Origin: Desulfobacterales bacterium
GTDB taxonomy: Bacteria; Desulfobacterota; Desulfobacteria; Desulfobacterales; SpSt-501
Assembly (NCBI GenBank): GCA_025454115.1
Contig: JALOPB010000010.1
Span: 1-39,716, forward strand
Reading direction: 5' to 3'
DNA length: 39,716 bases
Shown here: piece after piece, positions 1 to 9,822 of the stretch
How the letters are laid out: each line of letters opens with the position of its first letter
How positions within the stretch are numbered: position 1 is the stretch's first letter
Notes under the pieces: model-generated
Seen by the model: only the letters and a program-made list of their open reading frames with translations
Databases searched by the model: none
Told to the model about the DNA's origin: nothing
Translations under genes and position numbers: made by a program

Positions 1-161
1 CGTTTGCCGTTCTTGTCGATAAAGCTGAAAGGAGGCCCCTGGGTTTGGCAGGCGACCCGCAGCTCACCCCTTTGAGCGATTTCCTCGAGTGTGCCCGCAA
101 CTGCCACCGATGCGAACCCGATCACCATCAAAAACGCGATTAACCATTTGACACGTTTCAT
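1..161 (-). CDS. ABC transporter periplasmic substrate-binding protein (amino-acid type), N-terminus only, truncated by window edge
   Basis: Reverse complement reads MKRVKWLIAFLMVIGFASVAVAGTLEEIAQRGELRVACQTQGPPFSFIDKNGK: signal peptide plus the typical 'RGELRVA...PPFSF.D..G' start of SBP family 3. SD-like ggaggaaggg lies upstream. Confidence 0.75.
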   Translation of the reverse strand, partial: MKRVKWLIAFLMVIGFASVAVAGTLEEIAQRGELRVACQTQGPPFSFIDKNGK

Positions 162-197
162 GATCCCTTCCTCCTCGATTTTAGGTTGGTTGCAGTC

Positions 198-1364
198 CTA
201 CTCCATTTCTTCCGTGACGACGATCCCCCTCTCAGCCAGGGCGGCCATGAACGGGGTGTACGGGACATGCAGGGCAGGATTGAGAACGCCCTTCTGGTCG
301 ATTTCACCTCCGGCGATCATCTGGGCGACGATACTGGCCGGGAATCCGACGCCCAGGCTCATGCCATAGAGGCCTGATTTCAGGTCGCGTTCGATGACCA
401 ATGCGGTCTTCAGGATTTTGGGCCGGCCTCCTTTTATTCCTGAAAAGACATTGTACATGGCGACGACGTCTTTTTCGCCATCCTGGTATTGAAGCTGAGG
501 CTCCAAAAGCTTCACCATGAACTGGTGCGGCGTCACGGCGCAGTCCAGTCCATCTAAAGGCTCATCGGACAGAAGGCCCAGACGTTTCAAGGGCCCCCAG
601 AAAGCAGCCCATCCCGGCCAGCGCAGGAGATAGCGCCCGGCCTCGCGGATTCCGGGCGTCACCCCCAGGAGGTCGGTGTAGAACACGGCGTCCCCGTTCG
701 GCACCGCTTCCATGTCGCCGAGGCCGGGGAACGCGATCGTATGAATCATTTCGGACTCGTGCTGCTGCTCGGCCGGCACCTCTATTTTTTCACCCGCTCG
801 GATGAAAACCGATGCCCGTTTCTGTGAACGCAGCACCATGTCGAAATTCCAGCTGATCTTGTAGTCAAGCGGATTGGTGCACGCCTTTTTTTCCGGGATG
901 CCGCCGCAGTAGGAATTCAGCACGTGCAGCTCGTCGAACTGGCGCACGGCATGCCCGCAGATGACAAGATCGATGCCGGGATCGAGTCCGCATTCCGGCA
1001 TGAGGCTGACGCCGGCGGCTCGGGCGGCTTCGTGCAGGTGGTGGATGGGTTTGCCGTAGTTTGTGCTGACCAGCGGCACCCTGGCCTCCAAGGCCGCTTC
1101 GAAGGCATTGACCATGAACGGCAGCGGCAAGAGATCGATGACTGCGTCGAAACCCTGCTTAAAGAGGGACACCAGTGCTTGCTTTGAGGCCCCATCCACC
1201 TGAACCGGTTTGATCTTGGCGATGTCGGTAATCGCCGCCATTCGGTTCCAGTCCTTCAGGCTGTAATCGGCGCAAACAACTTCTTGAACTCGTGTGCTGC
1301 GCGCCAAGTCCAAAAGCGCTGCCCTGCCCTGCATACCCAGTCCGCCTAACACCGCTATTCTCAT
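198..1364 (-). CDS. Saccharopine dehydrogenase-like NAD(P)-binding protein
   Basis: 388-aa ORF; N-terminal Rossmann motif MRIAVLGGLGMQGRAALLDLA; 'VSTNYGKPIHHLHEAARAAGVSLMPECGLDPGIDLVICGHAV' is typical of the saccharopine dehydrogenase family. Confidence 0.85.
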   Translation of the reverse strand: MRIAVLGGLGMQGRAALLDLARSTRVQEVVCADYSLKDWNRMAAITDIAKIKPVQVDGASKQALVSLFKQGFDAVIDLLPLPFMVNAFEAALEARVPLVSTNYGKPIHHLHEAARAAGVSLMPECGLDPGIDLVICGHAVRQFDELHVLNSYCGGIPEKKACTNPLDYKISWNFDMVLRSQKRASVFIRAGEKIEVPAEQQHESEMIHTIAFPGLGDMEAVPNGDAVFYTDLLGVTPGIREAGRYLLRWPGWAAFWGPLKRLGLLSDEPLDGLDCAVTPHQFMVKLLEPQLQYQDGEKDVVAMYNVFSGIKGGRPKILKTALVIERDLKSGLYGMSLGVGFPASIVAQMIAGGEIDQKGVLNPALHVPYTPFMAALAERGIVVTEEME

Positions 1365-1537
1365 GGAGTCTCCTGATGGGGAGGTAACGATTTAACGGCG
1401 GCAGTAAATCGATATTCAGAGCTTTTGTCAACATGGAAATCGGAGCGGAAGGAATAGATTTGAGCAGTCTACAGCGTTAATAAAGGCCGGCATGCCACGG
1501 TCTCTTAGGAAGTGGGAAAAACCGCAGTCTGTGAAAT

Positions 1538-2962
1538 TCAAAGACTGACCGTGACGTAATAGCCTTGTTCGCCGCGCTGGATCAGTAGAACAATCGATTT
1601 CTTTTGACGGGATTTGACCAGCGCTTTCCTGAATTCCTCGCGGCTGGAAACGCCCGTATCGTCGATCTGGCGAATGACATCTCCCGTTCGCGCGCCGATG
1701 CGCGCCAGATAGGAGCCTGTCTTTAGTTCAGAAACAACGACACCCTCCTTGATCGTGACTCGGAAATCTCGACGGGTTTTTGGGGTCAGCTCTTCAACCT
1801 TGATCCCGAGCAGACTCCAGGCAAGCTCATCCGCGCGCTCGATGGGAAACTCTTTGGTCTTTAAGTTAATCGTTCGGGTCTGCCCCCCGCGCCAGGTATG
1901 GATTTCAAGAGTTTCGCCGGTAGGTACATCTTTTGAGGCCGCCAAATAGTCGTCAAGCCCGGCGATCTTTTTATTCCCGATGGCCAATAGGATATCGCCT
2001 TCGCGCAGCCCGGCGCGCTGAGCCGGGCTTTCTGGCTCTATGCTTTTTACCATGACGCCTTTCCGGCCGGGGTAGTTCAGGTAGCGGGCGATTTTTTCAT
2101 CCAGCTCCTGGACGACCGCGCCGATCCAGGCCTGTTTTACCTCCCCATACTCGATGAGATCGGACACGATGCGCTGGGCCTTGCCGATGGGGATGGCAAA
2201 ACCGATGCCTTGAGCCTTGGCATAGATGGCGGTGTTGATGCCGATCAGCTCTCCATTGATATTGAGCAGCGGGCCGCCGCTATTGCCTGGATTGATTGAA
2301 GCGTCGATCTGAATGAAATCCTGGAACACACGATCGTCGGTGCGGATGCTGCGGTTCAAGGCGCTGATCACGCCGGTGGTGACCGTATGGGAAAAGCCAA
2401 ATGGGTTACCGATAGCGATTACCGTCTCGCCGATCATAAGGTCATCGCTGTTCCCCATGGCGATGGATGGAAGCTTTTCGCGGGGATCGATTTTTAGAAC
2501 GGCCAAGTCCGATTCGGTGTCCGCGCCGATGATACGGGCTTCGTATTCACGTTCGTCCTGCAGCACCGCCTTAATAATCCCCGAACGCTGAATGACGTGG
2601 GCATTGGTAAGGATCAGCCCTCTTTCGCCATCGATTATCACTCCGGAGCCGAGGCTCGTGCTCTGCTGGCGCCGATCGAACCGCGGATCAAAGAAATCCT
2701 TGAAGAACTCGTCGAAGAACGGGCTTCCGAAACCCGAAAACGGGTTGGCGCGGGCGCGGGCTTCAAAAGCCGTACTGATATTGACTACGGCCGGGCTGAC
2801 TTTGCGCACGGCTCTCACCACGGCACTCTCGCGCAAATTGTCGGGCGCGGCTTCAACTGCGATGGACTGAAGCAATAGACATATCAACAAACAGACGCAA
2901 TACCGGTTGCGGCGACTTAACCAACGAATGGGGATTCTTGATTTTAAATTTGGCTTTTTCAT
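1538..2962 (-). CDS. HtrA/DegQ-like periplasmic serine protease with PDZ domains
   Basis: Trypsin-like triad motifs TNAHV, SDLAVLKID, NPGNSGGPLLN; two PDZ-like regions. ORF opens at 3001, but the MKKPNLK start at 2962 fits a signal peptide better. Confidence 0.9.
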   Translation of the reverse strand: MKKPNLKSRIPIRWLSRRNRYCVCLLICLLLQSIAVEAAPDNLRESAVVRAVRKVSPAVVNISTAFEARARANPFSGFGSPFFDEFFKDFFDPRFDRRQQSTSLGSGVIIDGERGLILTNAHVIQRSGIIKAVLQDEREYEARIIGADTESDLAVLKIDPREKLPSIAMGNSDDLMIGETVIAIGNPFGFSHTVTTGVISALNRSIRTDDRVFQDFIQIDASINPGNSGGPLLNINGELIGINTAIYAKAQGIGFAIPIGKAQRIVSDLIEYGEVKQAWIGAVVQELDEKIARYLNYPGRKGVMVKSIEPESPAQRAGLREGDILLAIGNKKIAGLDDYLAASKDVPTGETLEIHTWRGGQTRTINLKTKEFPIERADELAWSLLGIKVEELTPKTRRDFRVTIKEGVVVSELKTGSYLARIGARTGDVIRQIDDTGVSSREEFRKALVKSRQKKSIVLLIQRGEQGYYVTVSL

Positions 2963-3036
2963 CGATCTGGGATAGATACATAAATTTTTCACATTATACA
3001 TATCACTCCCACTAACAGCAACCTTACAATACGTTT

Positions 3037-5556
3037 ATGGAAAAAACCTTCGACTTTCTGGCCTCAATAGAAAAGCCGAGCCGATACCTGGGCTCCGAAA
3101 TCAACACCATCCGCAAGAGCGTAAATGAAACGAGGTTGCGCGTGGTACTGGCTTTTCCAGATCTTTATGAAATCGGCACGTCTCATTTCGGCCTTCAGAT
3201 CCTTTATCATATTCTAAACAGCCAGCCGGATGTCGCCGCCGAACGGGTATTTGCACCGGCTCCGGATATGGAGGCGTATCTCCGCCATTCGGACCGGCCT
3301 CTTTTTTCTCTGGAGTCTCATACTCCACTGAACCAGTTCGACATCATCGGCTTCAGCCTCCTGTATGAGCTGAATTACACGAACATGCTTACCATGCTTG
3401 AGCTTTCAGGCATTCCCTGGCTGGCGTCCGAACGAGACTCATCCCATCCGATCGTAATCGCCGGCGGGCCCTGCACCTGCAATCCCGAGCCAGTGGCCGA
3501 ATTCTTTGATGCCATGGTTGTGGGCGATGGAGAGGCCGTGGCGGTCGAGCTGGTGCGTGCATGGTTCGAATGGAAACAATCCGGTGCCCGCGACCGTCAG
3601 GCACTTCTGGAACGTTGGTGCGTCATTGAAGGCGTGTATGTCCCTGCGTTTTTCGAAGCGCGCTATGATGCTTCCGGGCTACAGACGGTAATTCCGCGGT
3701 TTGATAGCTATCCGACCGTCAGGCGGGCAATAGCCGCAGACCTGGATAATGCGCCATTCCCGGATCACCCGGTGATTCCCTTTGGAAAACCGGTTCACGA
3801 CCGGCTGCGGATCGAAGTTTCGCGCGGATGCACGCGCGGGTGCCGGTTCTGCCAAGCAGGAATGATTTACCGTCCGGTGCGGGAACGTTCGCCGGGACAA
3901 GTCTTTGATCTGGCCGTACAAGCCCTGGGCACCACGGGCTATGAGGACGTCTCGCTGCTGTCACTCAGCACGAGCGACTATTGCTGCATCGTTCCCCTGA
4001 TACAGCAGTTGATGGGCCGCTATGCCTCCGAACGGGTGGCGGTTTCGCTTCCGTCGCTGAGGGCTGGCACCCTGTCTCCCGACCTAATGGATCTTATCCG
4101 ACAGGTTCGTAAGACCGGCTTCACGATCGCTCCAGAGGCCGGAAGCCAGCGACTTAGGGACGTAATCAACAAGAACATCAGCGAAACCGAAATTATCGAA
4201 ACGGTGGGGAGCGCATTCCGGATGGGGTGGCAGCTGGTCAAGCTTTACTTCATGATCGGCTTACCTACCGAAAGCGATGAAGATCTTAATGCCATTGTGG
4301 ATCTTGCATTTCGCCTGCGCAAGCTCAAGGGGCCGGCCGGCCGTAGGGGCCAGATCAATATCAGCGTGGCCACCTTCATTCCCAAACCCCATACTCCGTT
4401 TCAGTGGGCGGCTCAACTATCGCTGGCTGAGTCTCGCGATCGGCTCCGGTGGCTTCAGGAAAGACTGAAATCCGCCGCCATCGATTTCAAATGGCAGAAC
4501 CCGGAGATGAGCCGGCTGGAGGGAATCTGGGCCAGAGGCGACCGCCGGCTCGGGCCGGTTTTGCAGGCTGCGCATCGCCGTGGATGCCGATTCGACGGAT
4601 GGAGCGACCATCTGAATATTAAAGCATGGATGGAGGCGTTTGCCGATGCAGGGGTTGACCCGGGCTTCTACCTGACCCGGACGCGAGACATCCGGGAGCC
4701 GCTTCCCTGGGATCATATCGACATTCTCGTCGATAAGGGGTTCCTGGCTGCCGAATGGGAAAAAGCCCTTGCCGAATCCGGTTTGACTGACGACTGCCGT
4801 TTCGGAGCGTGTAATGCCTGCGGAGTCTGCGATTTCAAGGCGATCGCTCCCCGCGTTCATTCCCAAATGTCGCTGCAAGGGGGTGCGGCTGGTCATCCTA
4901 CCGGAATGCGCACAGGCCCCTATCGAAAACTTCAGGTTTCCTATTCAAAGCTCGGTCCAGCACGCTTTTTCGGGCATCTGGAGTTGGTCAATATTTTTTT
5001 CAGAGCGCTGCGGCGCGCCGGGATCCCTTTAAAATACTCTGAGGGCTTTCACCCGAAGCCCAAGGTGGCCTTTGACAATCCGCTCCCCACCGGAATGGAG
5101 AGCGAAGACGAGCGAATGATCATTAGCGTTGCTGAGGGGGTGACTCCTGCCGCGTTGTTGAGTAGATTGAATGCTCAGCTTCCTGAAGGTTTGCATGTTC
5201 ATACCTGTAGCGAAGACATTCAGGATCAGCCCACGCACTGCACGTTCCGGGTTTTCTGGGGGAAGAATCCTCTCGAGGAACTGACTCCCTCTTTGAACCT
5301 GCTTGATTACGATCAGGATCTGGTAATCGTATCCCCCAAAGGAAAGTTGAAAAAGATAGCATTAAGAGATATCCTGTTGGATGTTCGGCAGGCGGATTTC
5401 AACAGCCTGGACATGGTCCTGGGATGTGAACCTGGTAAAACCGTTCGTGCAACGGAAGTGCTTAAGCAGGCTTTCGGGCTCACCGAAGAAGGGGTGAAGA
5501 CAGTCGGCATTCGCAAGCTCAAAATGACGGCCACGGTTGAGGCTAAAAAATATTAG
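3037..5556 (+). CDS. TIGR03960-type B12-binding/radical SAM protein fused to a TIGR03936 (DUF2344) domain
   Basis: 839 aa; radical SAM motif RGCTRGCRFCQAG; C-terminal 'VSYSKLGPARFFGHLELVNIFFRALRRAGIPLKYSEGFHPKPKVAFDNPLPTGMESEDE' is the DUF2344 signature; adjacent to RNase G. Confidence 0.9.
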   Translation: MEKTFDFLASIEKPSRYLGSEINTIRKSVNETRLRVVLAFPDLYEIGTSHFGLQILYHILNSQPDVAAERVFAPAPDMEAYLRHSDRPLFSLESHTPLNQFDIIGFSLLYELNYTNMLTMLELSGIPWLASERDSSHPIVIAGGPCTCNPEPVAEFFDAMVVGDGEAVAVELVRAWFEWKQSGARDRQALLERWCVIEGVYVPAFFEARYDASGLQTVIPRFDSYPTVRRAIAADLDNAPFPDHPVIPFGKPVHDRLRIEVSRGCTRGCRFCQAGMIYRPVRERSPGQVFDLAVQALGTTGYEDVSLLSLSTSDYCCIVPLIQQLMGRYASERVAVSLPSLRAGTLSPDLMDLIRQVRKTGFTIAPEAGSQRLRDVINKNISETEIIETVGSAFRMGWQLVKLYFMIGLPTESDEDLNAIVDLAFRLRKLKGPAGRRGQINISVATFIPKPHTPFQWAAQLSLAESRDRLRWLQERLKSAAIDFKWQNPEMSRLEGIWARGDRRLGPVLQAAHRRGCRFDGWSDHLNIKAWMEAFADAGVDPGFYLTRTRDIREPLPWDHIDILVDKGFLAAEWEKALAESGLTDDCRFGACNACGVCDFKAIAPRVHSQMSLQGGAAGHPTGMRTGPYRKLQVSYSKLGPARFFGHLELVNIFFRALRRAGIPLKYSEGFHPKPKVAFDNPLPTGMESEDERMIISVAEGVTPAALLSRLNAQLPEGLHVHTCSEDIQDQPTHCTFRVFWGKNPLEELTPSLNLLDYDQDLVIVSPKGKLKKIALRDILLDVRQADFNSLDMVLGCEPGKTVRATEVLKQAFGLTEEGVKTVGIRKLKMTATVEAKKY

Positions 5557-5566
5557 GATTTTTGAT

Positions 5567-7102
5567 ATGTATAAACAGCTAATCATCAACGTTAACGAAC
5601 ATGAAACACGGGTTGCGCTGCTGGAAGACGGGACCATCGTGGAGCTTCATGTGGACCGTGGTGATGATTCCGATATTGCCGGCAACATATATAAAGGAAA
5701 AGTTATTAGAGTGCTGCCCGGCATGCAGGCGGCATTCGTTGACATCGGCCTGAACCAAGCTGCTTTTATTTATGTTGATGACGTATATAGAAATAATTTC
5801 AAGGATATAGAAAATTTTTTCGCCTTGCGATCCGAAGATTCGGAAACCCCTCCGGATGAGGAAATACTTCCCCTTCCGCATCAAAAACGTGATTTTCTGA
5901 TCGAAGAGCTGCTGGTGGAGGGCCAGGAAGTGCTCGTCCAGGTGGCAAAGTCCCCCATGGGAACCAAGGGCGCTCGGATTTCATCGCACATATCCATTCC
6001 GGGTCGGTTCCTGGTCGTAATGCCGTCATCCAGCCACATCGGAATCTCGCGGCGTATCGAAGATGAGACAGAACGTGCCCGCCTCAAGCGGCTGGTGCAT
6101 GATTTGCGCAAGGATAACTTCGGATATATCATTCGTACAGCGGCTGAGGGAGAAACCGAAGAGAAAATCGTTTATGAGATGGGGTTCCTGACCAATCTTT
6201 GGGAGAATATCCAACGGAAGTTTTCAACCGCCCCCACCCCCTCGATGATCTATCAAGATCTTTCAATTAGCTTGCGGGCGGTGCGGGATTTGCTCATCCA
6301 TGAGGTTGAAAAGCTTGTTATCGATTCAAGGCCCACATATGAGGCTGTGCTTTCTTTCTTAGACACCTATATGCCGAGTCTTAAAGAAAACGTCATCTTG
6401 TACGACGGACCAGAACCCGTATTCGACGCCTACAACCTGGAAGGTGACGTTTCAAGAGCGTTGAAGCGCAAAGTTTGGCTTAAATCAGGTGGTTATATTC
6501 TTATCGAGCATACTGAAGCACTCACTGCCGTAGATGTCAATACCGGCCGGTATGTTGGCAAACACAATCTTGAAGAGACCATTCTGAAGACTAATCTGGA
6601 GGCGGTAAAAGAGATCGCCTACCAGATACGTCTGCGCGACATCGGCGGCATTATAATAATTGATTTTATCGATATGGAGAAGAAATCCAATCAGGAGAGG
6701 GTGTTTACCGCTTTCAGGGAAGCGCTGAAGCGCGACAAGAGCAAAACCCATGTCCTTCCCATGTCGGAAATGGGACTGATCCAGATGACCCGCAAGCGCA
6801 CCCGCGAGCCGCTGACTCGCATTTTATGTGAGCCCTGCTTTTATTGCGACGGAGAAGGCTACATTGTTTCGCGCCAGTCTGTATGCTACCACGTCTACCG
6901 CGAGATCCTGCGCAATTCAGGTGACGTTCTCGGCCACCGGGTAGCCATCCGGGCAAACCCCCAAGTAGCGGAGTTCCTGCACCGGGAGGAGAACCATCTC
7001 ATTGCCAACCTAGAACGGATTCTGGGCAAGCAGATTGTCATCTACCCCGAGCCCCAGTATCATATGGAGCAGTTTGACATATTTGAAATCCTGGAGAACT
7101 GA
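5567..7102 (+). CDS. rng: Ribonuclease E/G family protein (RNase G)
   Basis: Start MYKQLIINVNEHETRVALLEDG; S1-like GNIYKGKVIRVLPGMQAAFVDIGLNQAAFIYVDD; catalytic TAVDVNTGRYVG and IIIDFIDM; Zn-link CEPCFYCDGEGYI. ORF track start 5537 would overlap the upstream gene. Confidence 0.92.
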   Translation: MYKQLIINVNEHETRVALLEDGTIVELHVDRGDDSDIAGNIYKGKVIRVLPGMQAAFVDIGLNQAAFIYVDDVYRNNFKDIENFFALRSEDSETPPDEEILPLPHQKRDFLIEELLVEGQEVLVQVAKSPMGTKGARISSHISIPGRFLVVMPSSSHIGISRRIEDETERARLKRLVHDLRKDNFGYIIRTAAEGETEEKIVYEMGFLTNLWENIQRKFSTAPTPSMIYQDLSISLRAVRDLLIHEVEKLVIDSRPTYEAVLSFLDTYMPSLKENVILYDGPEPVFDAYNLEGDVSRALKRKVWLKSGGYILIEHTEALTAVDVNTGRYVGKHNLEETILKTNLEAVKEIAYQIRLRDIGGIIIIDFIDMEKKSNQERVFTAFREALKRDKSKTHVLPMSEMGLIQMTRKRTREPLTRILCEPCFYCDGEGYIVSRQSVCYHVYREILRNSGDVLGHRVAIRANPQVAEFLHREENHLIANLERILGKQIVIYPEPQYHMEQFDIFEILEN

Positions 7103-7150
7103 ACCTCAGCCACCCGCCAAGAGGATCTGGTTTTAGCGATCGTATAATTC

Positions 7151-7179
7151 TTGACATACTTAATCTACTGTGATTTATT
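7151..7179 (+). promoter_or_regulatory. Candidate sigma70-type promoter for the rpmH operon
   Basis: TTGACA (7151-7156), 17-nt spacer, TTTATT (7174-7179); about 90 nt upstream of rpmH. Confidence 0.5.
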
Positions 7180-7266
7180 TCAAAAGTTTTATATCAGGGA
7201 GCTGTGGGACAGAAGCTGTTTCCGGCTTCATGGCCGTTTTATTGAATTCACTAAGGATGTGCGATT

Positions 7267-7401
7267 ATGAAAAGACCATTTCAACCCAGCAGACTGCGTC
7301 GAGTCAGAAATCATGGCTTTAGGAAGCGTATGGCCACAAAGAGCGGCCGCAAAGTGTTAAGCCGTCGGCGCGCTAAGGGAAGGGTCCGCCTTGCAGGCTG
7401 A
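7267..7401 (+). CDS. rpmH: 50S ribosomal protein L34
   Basis: 44-aa ORF not in the supplied track (too short): [44 protein letters not shown], upstream of rnpA. Confidence 0.96.
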   Translation: MKRPFQPSRLRRVRNHGFRKRMATKSGRKVLSRRRAKGRVRLAG

Positions 7402-7447
7402 TTTATTGTCAGTGAATCGGATTTCGCCCATTCAGAGAAGAGGATAG

Positions 7448-7801
7448 TTGCGTTTCTTCTTTAAAAAGTCTGATCGTCTCTTAAAGCGTTCCGAGTTTAT
7501 TGAATTATCAGAATCGGGACGACGGCTAACCACCCGATTATTTATCGGGTTAGCCGCGCCGGCTGAAAGCGGGCGTTCGCGGATCGGTATCACCGTGAGC
7601 CGCAAAGTTGGAGGGGCGATACAGCGCAATCGGATCAAGCGATTGGCAAGAGAAGCTTTTCGACTGAATAGACACCTTCTTGCCAGTCCTTTGAACATCA
7701 GTCTGATTGCTCGCAGGGCCGCCGCCGAACAGCCCAACCGGGCCGTCGCTCAGGCGCTGAAGGATATTTACGATATGCTGCCGAGGCAACTTGAATATTA
7801 A
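7448..7801 (+). CDS. rnpA: Ribonuclease P protein component
   Basis: TTG start; [18 protein letters not shown]...[28 protein letters not shown], the canonical RnpA RNR motif; lies between rpmH and yidD. Confidence 0.93.
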   Translation: MRFFFKKSDRLLKRSEFIELSESGRRLTTRLFIGLAAPAESGRSRIGITVSRKVGGAIQRNRIKRLAREAFRLNRHLLASPLNISLIARRAAAEQPNRAVAQALKDIYDMLPRQLEY

Positions 7802-8018
7802 ACGGTTGTTGACCCTTTTTTTTCTTGCGTTGATAAAAACGTATCAATTTCTCCTTTCTCCGGTTCTGGGTCCCACGTGCCGTTTCTATCCTTCCTGCTC
7901 TGAATATGCCTATCAAGCGATCGCGCGTTATGGACCGGCAAGAGGCTCTTTGTATGCTGTCAAGCGTTTGCTGCGATGTCACCCCTTCCAGCACGGAGGA
8001 GTGGATCCAGTCCCCTGA
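7791..8018 (+). CDS. yidD: Membrane protein insertion efficiency factor YidD
   Basis: 75 aa: [35 protein letters not shown]...[14 protein letters not shown]. Confidence 0.95.
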   Translation: MNIKRLLTLFFLALIKTYQFLLSPVLGPTCRFYPSCSEYAYQAIARYGPARGSLYAVKRLLRCHPFQHGGVDPVP

Positions 8019-8116
8019 TCGTATGTCCGGCGCAATTGGGGTAAACGCAATCGCCGAATGCCAGTTTCAATGCCTATAAGAAGGTTATCCGAAGTATAGC
8101 TCTCTAGGAGATCGAT

Positions 8117-9775
8117 ATGGATCAAATGCGGCTGCTCTTGGCTCTTGTGCTCTCATTTCTGGTTTTCATGCTTTGGAATGTTTTCTTTGGCCAGGAAGCT
8201 AAGCAAAAACCTGCGCCGCAACTTCAGCAGGAAGCCCAAAGGGAGGACAAAGGCGAATCGGTCGCTCCTGCGCCAGTCCTGCCTAAAGAGTCCAAACCGA
8301 TATTGGAAAGCACAGGGGCTGTTAAACCAGCGAGGCCATCTCGTCAGATCACCGTTGAAACCCCGCTTTACAAAGCCATACTTTCCGAGAAAGGCGCCGG
8401 GATCAACGGATTCATTCTGAAACAATTTCGGGCTGCAGCAGCAGCAGACTCGCCCTTGATGAACCTTTTTCCTGATAACGGCGCGGTGGATGGTTTGATC
8501 GTAGGGTTGTCCAGCAAGGGGCCTGGTGCTTTTGAAAACGAACCGTTTCGAGCCAATCTTGACAGCGATCAACTAAGCCTTACCGACGGAACTAGAGAAA
8601 TCGTTTTTCGCTCAATAACTGAAAGCGGTATACAGATCGAAAATGTATACCGGTTCGCTGCAGACTCATATGCCATCGGTTTTGAAGTCCGTTTAACGAA
8701 TAATACCGACCAGCCTCTAAAAGACAGCCTTACGGTAGCGCTTCGCAATTGGTTTCCCAATAAAAAGAATTCTCAGGCTTTTGAAGGTCCCAGTGCACTT
8801 GTCAATCAAAAAATCGAACAGATTCCCATTGATGAAATCGAGAAAAAGGGGCACCTGAACGGCCATGTCAGTTGGATGGCCCTGGAGTCTCGTTATTTTG
8901 CAACAAGTCTAGTGCCCCTCAAAGATCAAGAAGCTTCGGTTCGTTTTGCGGCGTTTCCCGGCAATATCGTGGAAGCTCAATATGCCGAGCCCGAGCAGAC
9001 GTTTGCTCCGCGGAGCCGTAATATATTCGAATATCAGCTGTTTTTCGGACCTAAGAGCATGAATGCCCTCAGGCAGGCAGGTCATGAGTTGTCGCGACTT
9101 ATCGATTTCGGAACGTTCGATGTCCTTGCTAAGCCCTGTTTGTGGTTGATGAATTATCTCTATACAATCATCCCAAATTATGGCGTGGCTATAATCATTC
9201 TAACGCTGCTCAGCAAAATCCTCCTTTGGCCGCTTGGCACCAAGAGCTACAAATCCATGAGCCAAATGAAAAAACTGCAGCCGCTGATCCAGGAACTTCG
9301 AGTAAAATACAAGAACGACCGGAAAAAAATGAACGAAGAGATCATGCGCCTCCACCGAACCTACAATATCAATCCGCTAGGCGGTTGTTTACCCATGCTG
9401 GTGCAGATTCCGGTCTTCTTTGCGCTCTATCGCATGCTTGACCAGGCGATTGAATTGCGCCATGCTCATTTTATCTGGTGGATTAACGATCTTTCCGCCC
9501 CAGACCGGCTTTTTAATTTCGATTTTTCCATTCCTTTTATGGAACCGCCGTATGGAATTCCGGTCCTTACCCTTGTCATGGGCGCGACCATGTTCTGGCA
9601 GCAGAAGATGACGCCGCCTGCTGGCGACCCGGCTCAGGCAAAGATGATGTTGCTGATGCCGGTGGTCTTCACATTTATTTTTATAAATTTTTCCGCCGGG
9701 TTGGTTCTTTACTGGCTGGTCAACAACGTTCTTTCCATCGGTCAGCAATATTATACTCAGAAAAAATTTGGATAA
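8117..9775 (+). CDS. yidC: Membrane protein insertase YidC
   Basis: 552 aa; MDQMRLLLALVLSFLVFMLWNVFFG start; large periplasmic domain; conserved C-terminal NYGVAIIILTLLSKILLWPLGTKSYKSMSQMKKLQPLIQELRVKYKNDRKKMNEEIMRLHRTYNINPLGGCLPMLVQIPVFFALYR. Confidence 0.96.
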   Translation: MDQMRLLLALVLSFLVFMLWNVFFGQEAKQKPAPQLQQEAQREDKGESVAPAPVLPKESKPILESTGAVKPARPSRQITVETPLYKAILSEKGAGINGFILKQFRAAAAADSPLMNLFPDNGAVDGLIVGLSSKGPGAFENEPFRANLDSDQLSLTDGTREIVFRSITESGIQIENVYRFAADSYAIGFEVRLTNNTDQPLKDSLTVALRNWFPNKKNSQAFEGPSALVNQKIEQIPIDEIEKKGHLNGHVSWMALESRYFATSLVPLKDQEASVRFAAFPGNIVEAQYAEPEQTFAPRSRNIFEYQLFFGPKSMNALRQAGHELSRLIDFGTFDVLAKPCLWLMNYLYTIIPNYGVAIIILTLLSKILLWPLGTKSYKSMSQMKKLQPLIQELRVKYKNDRKKMNEEIMRLHRTYNINPLGGCLPMLVQIPVFFALYRMLDQAIELRHAHFIWWINDLSAPDRLFNFDFSIPFMEPPYGIPVLTLVMGATMFWQQKMTPPAGDPAQAKMMLLMPVVFTFIFINFSAGLVLYWLVNNVLSIGQQYYTQKKFG

Positions 9776-9822
9776 TCGGCTAAGCCGCCACTGGCCGTAT
9801 TTGCCATCCACTAGGCGGGCGG

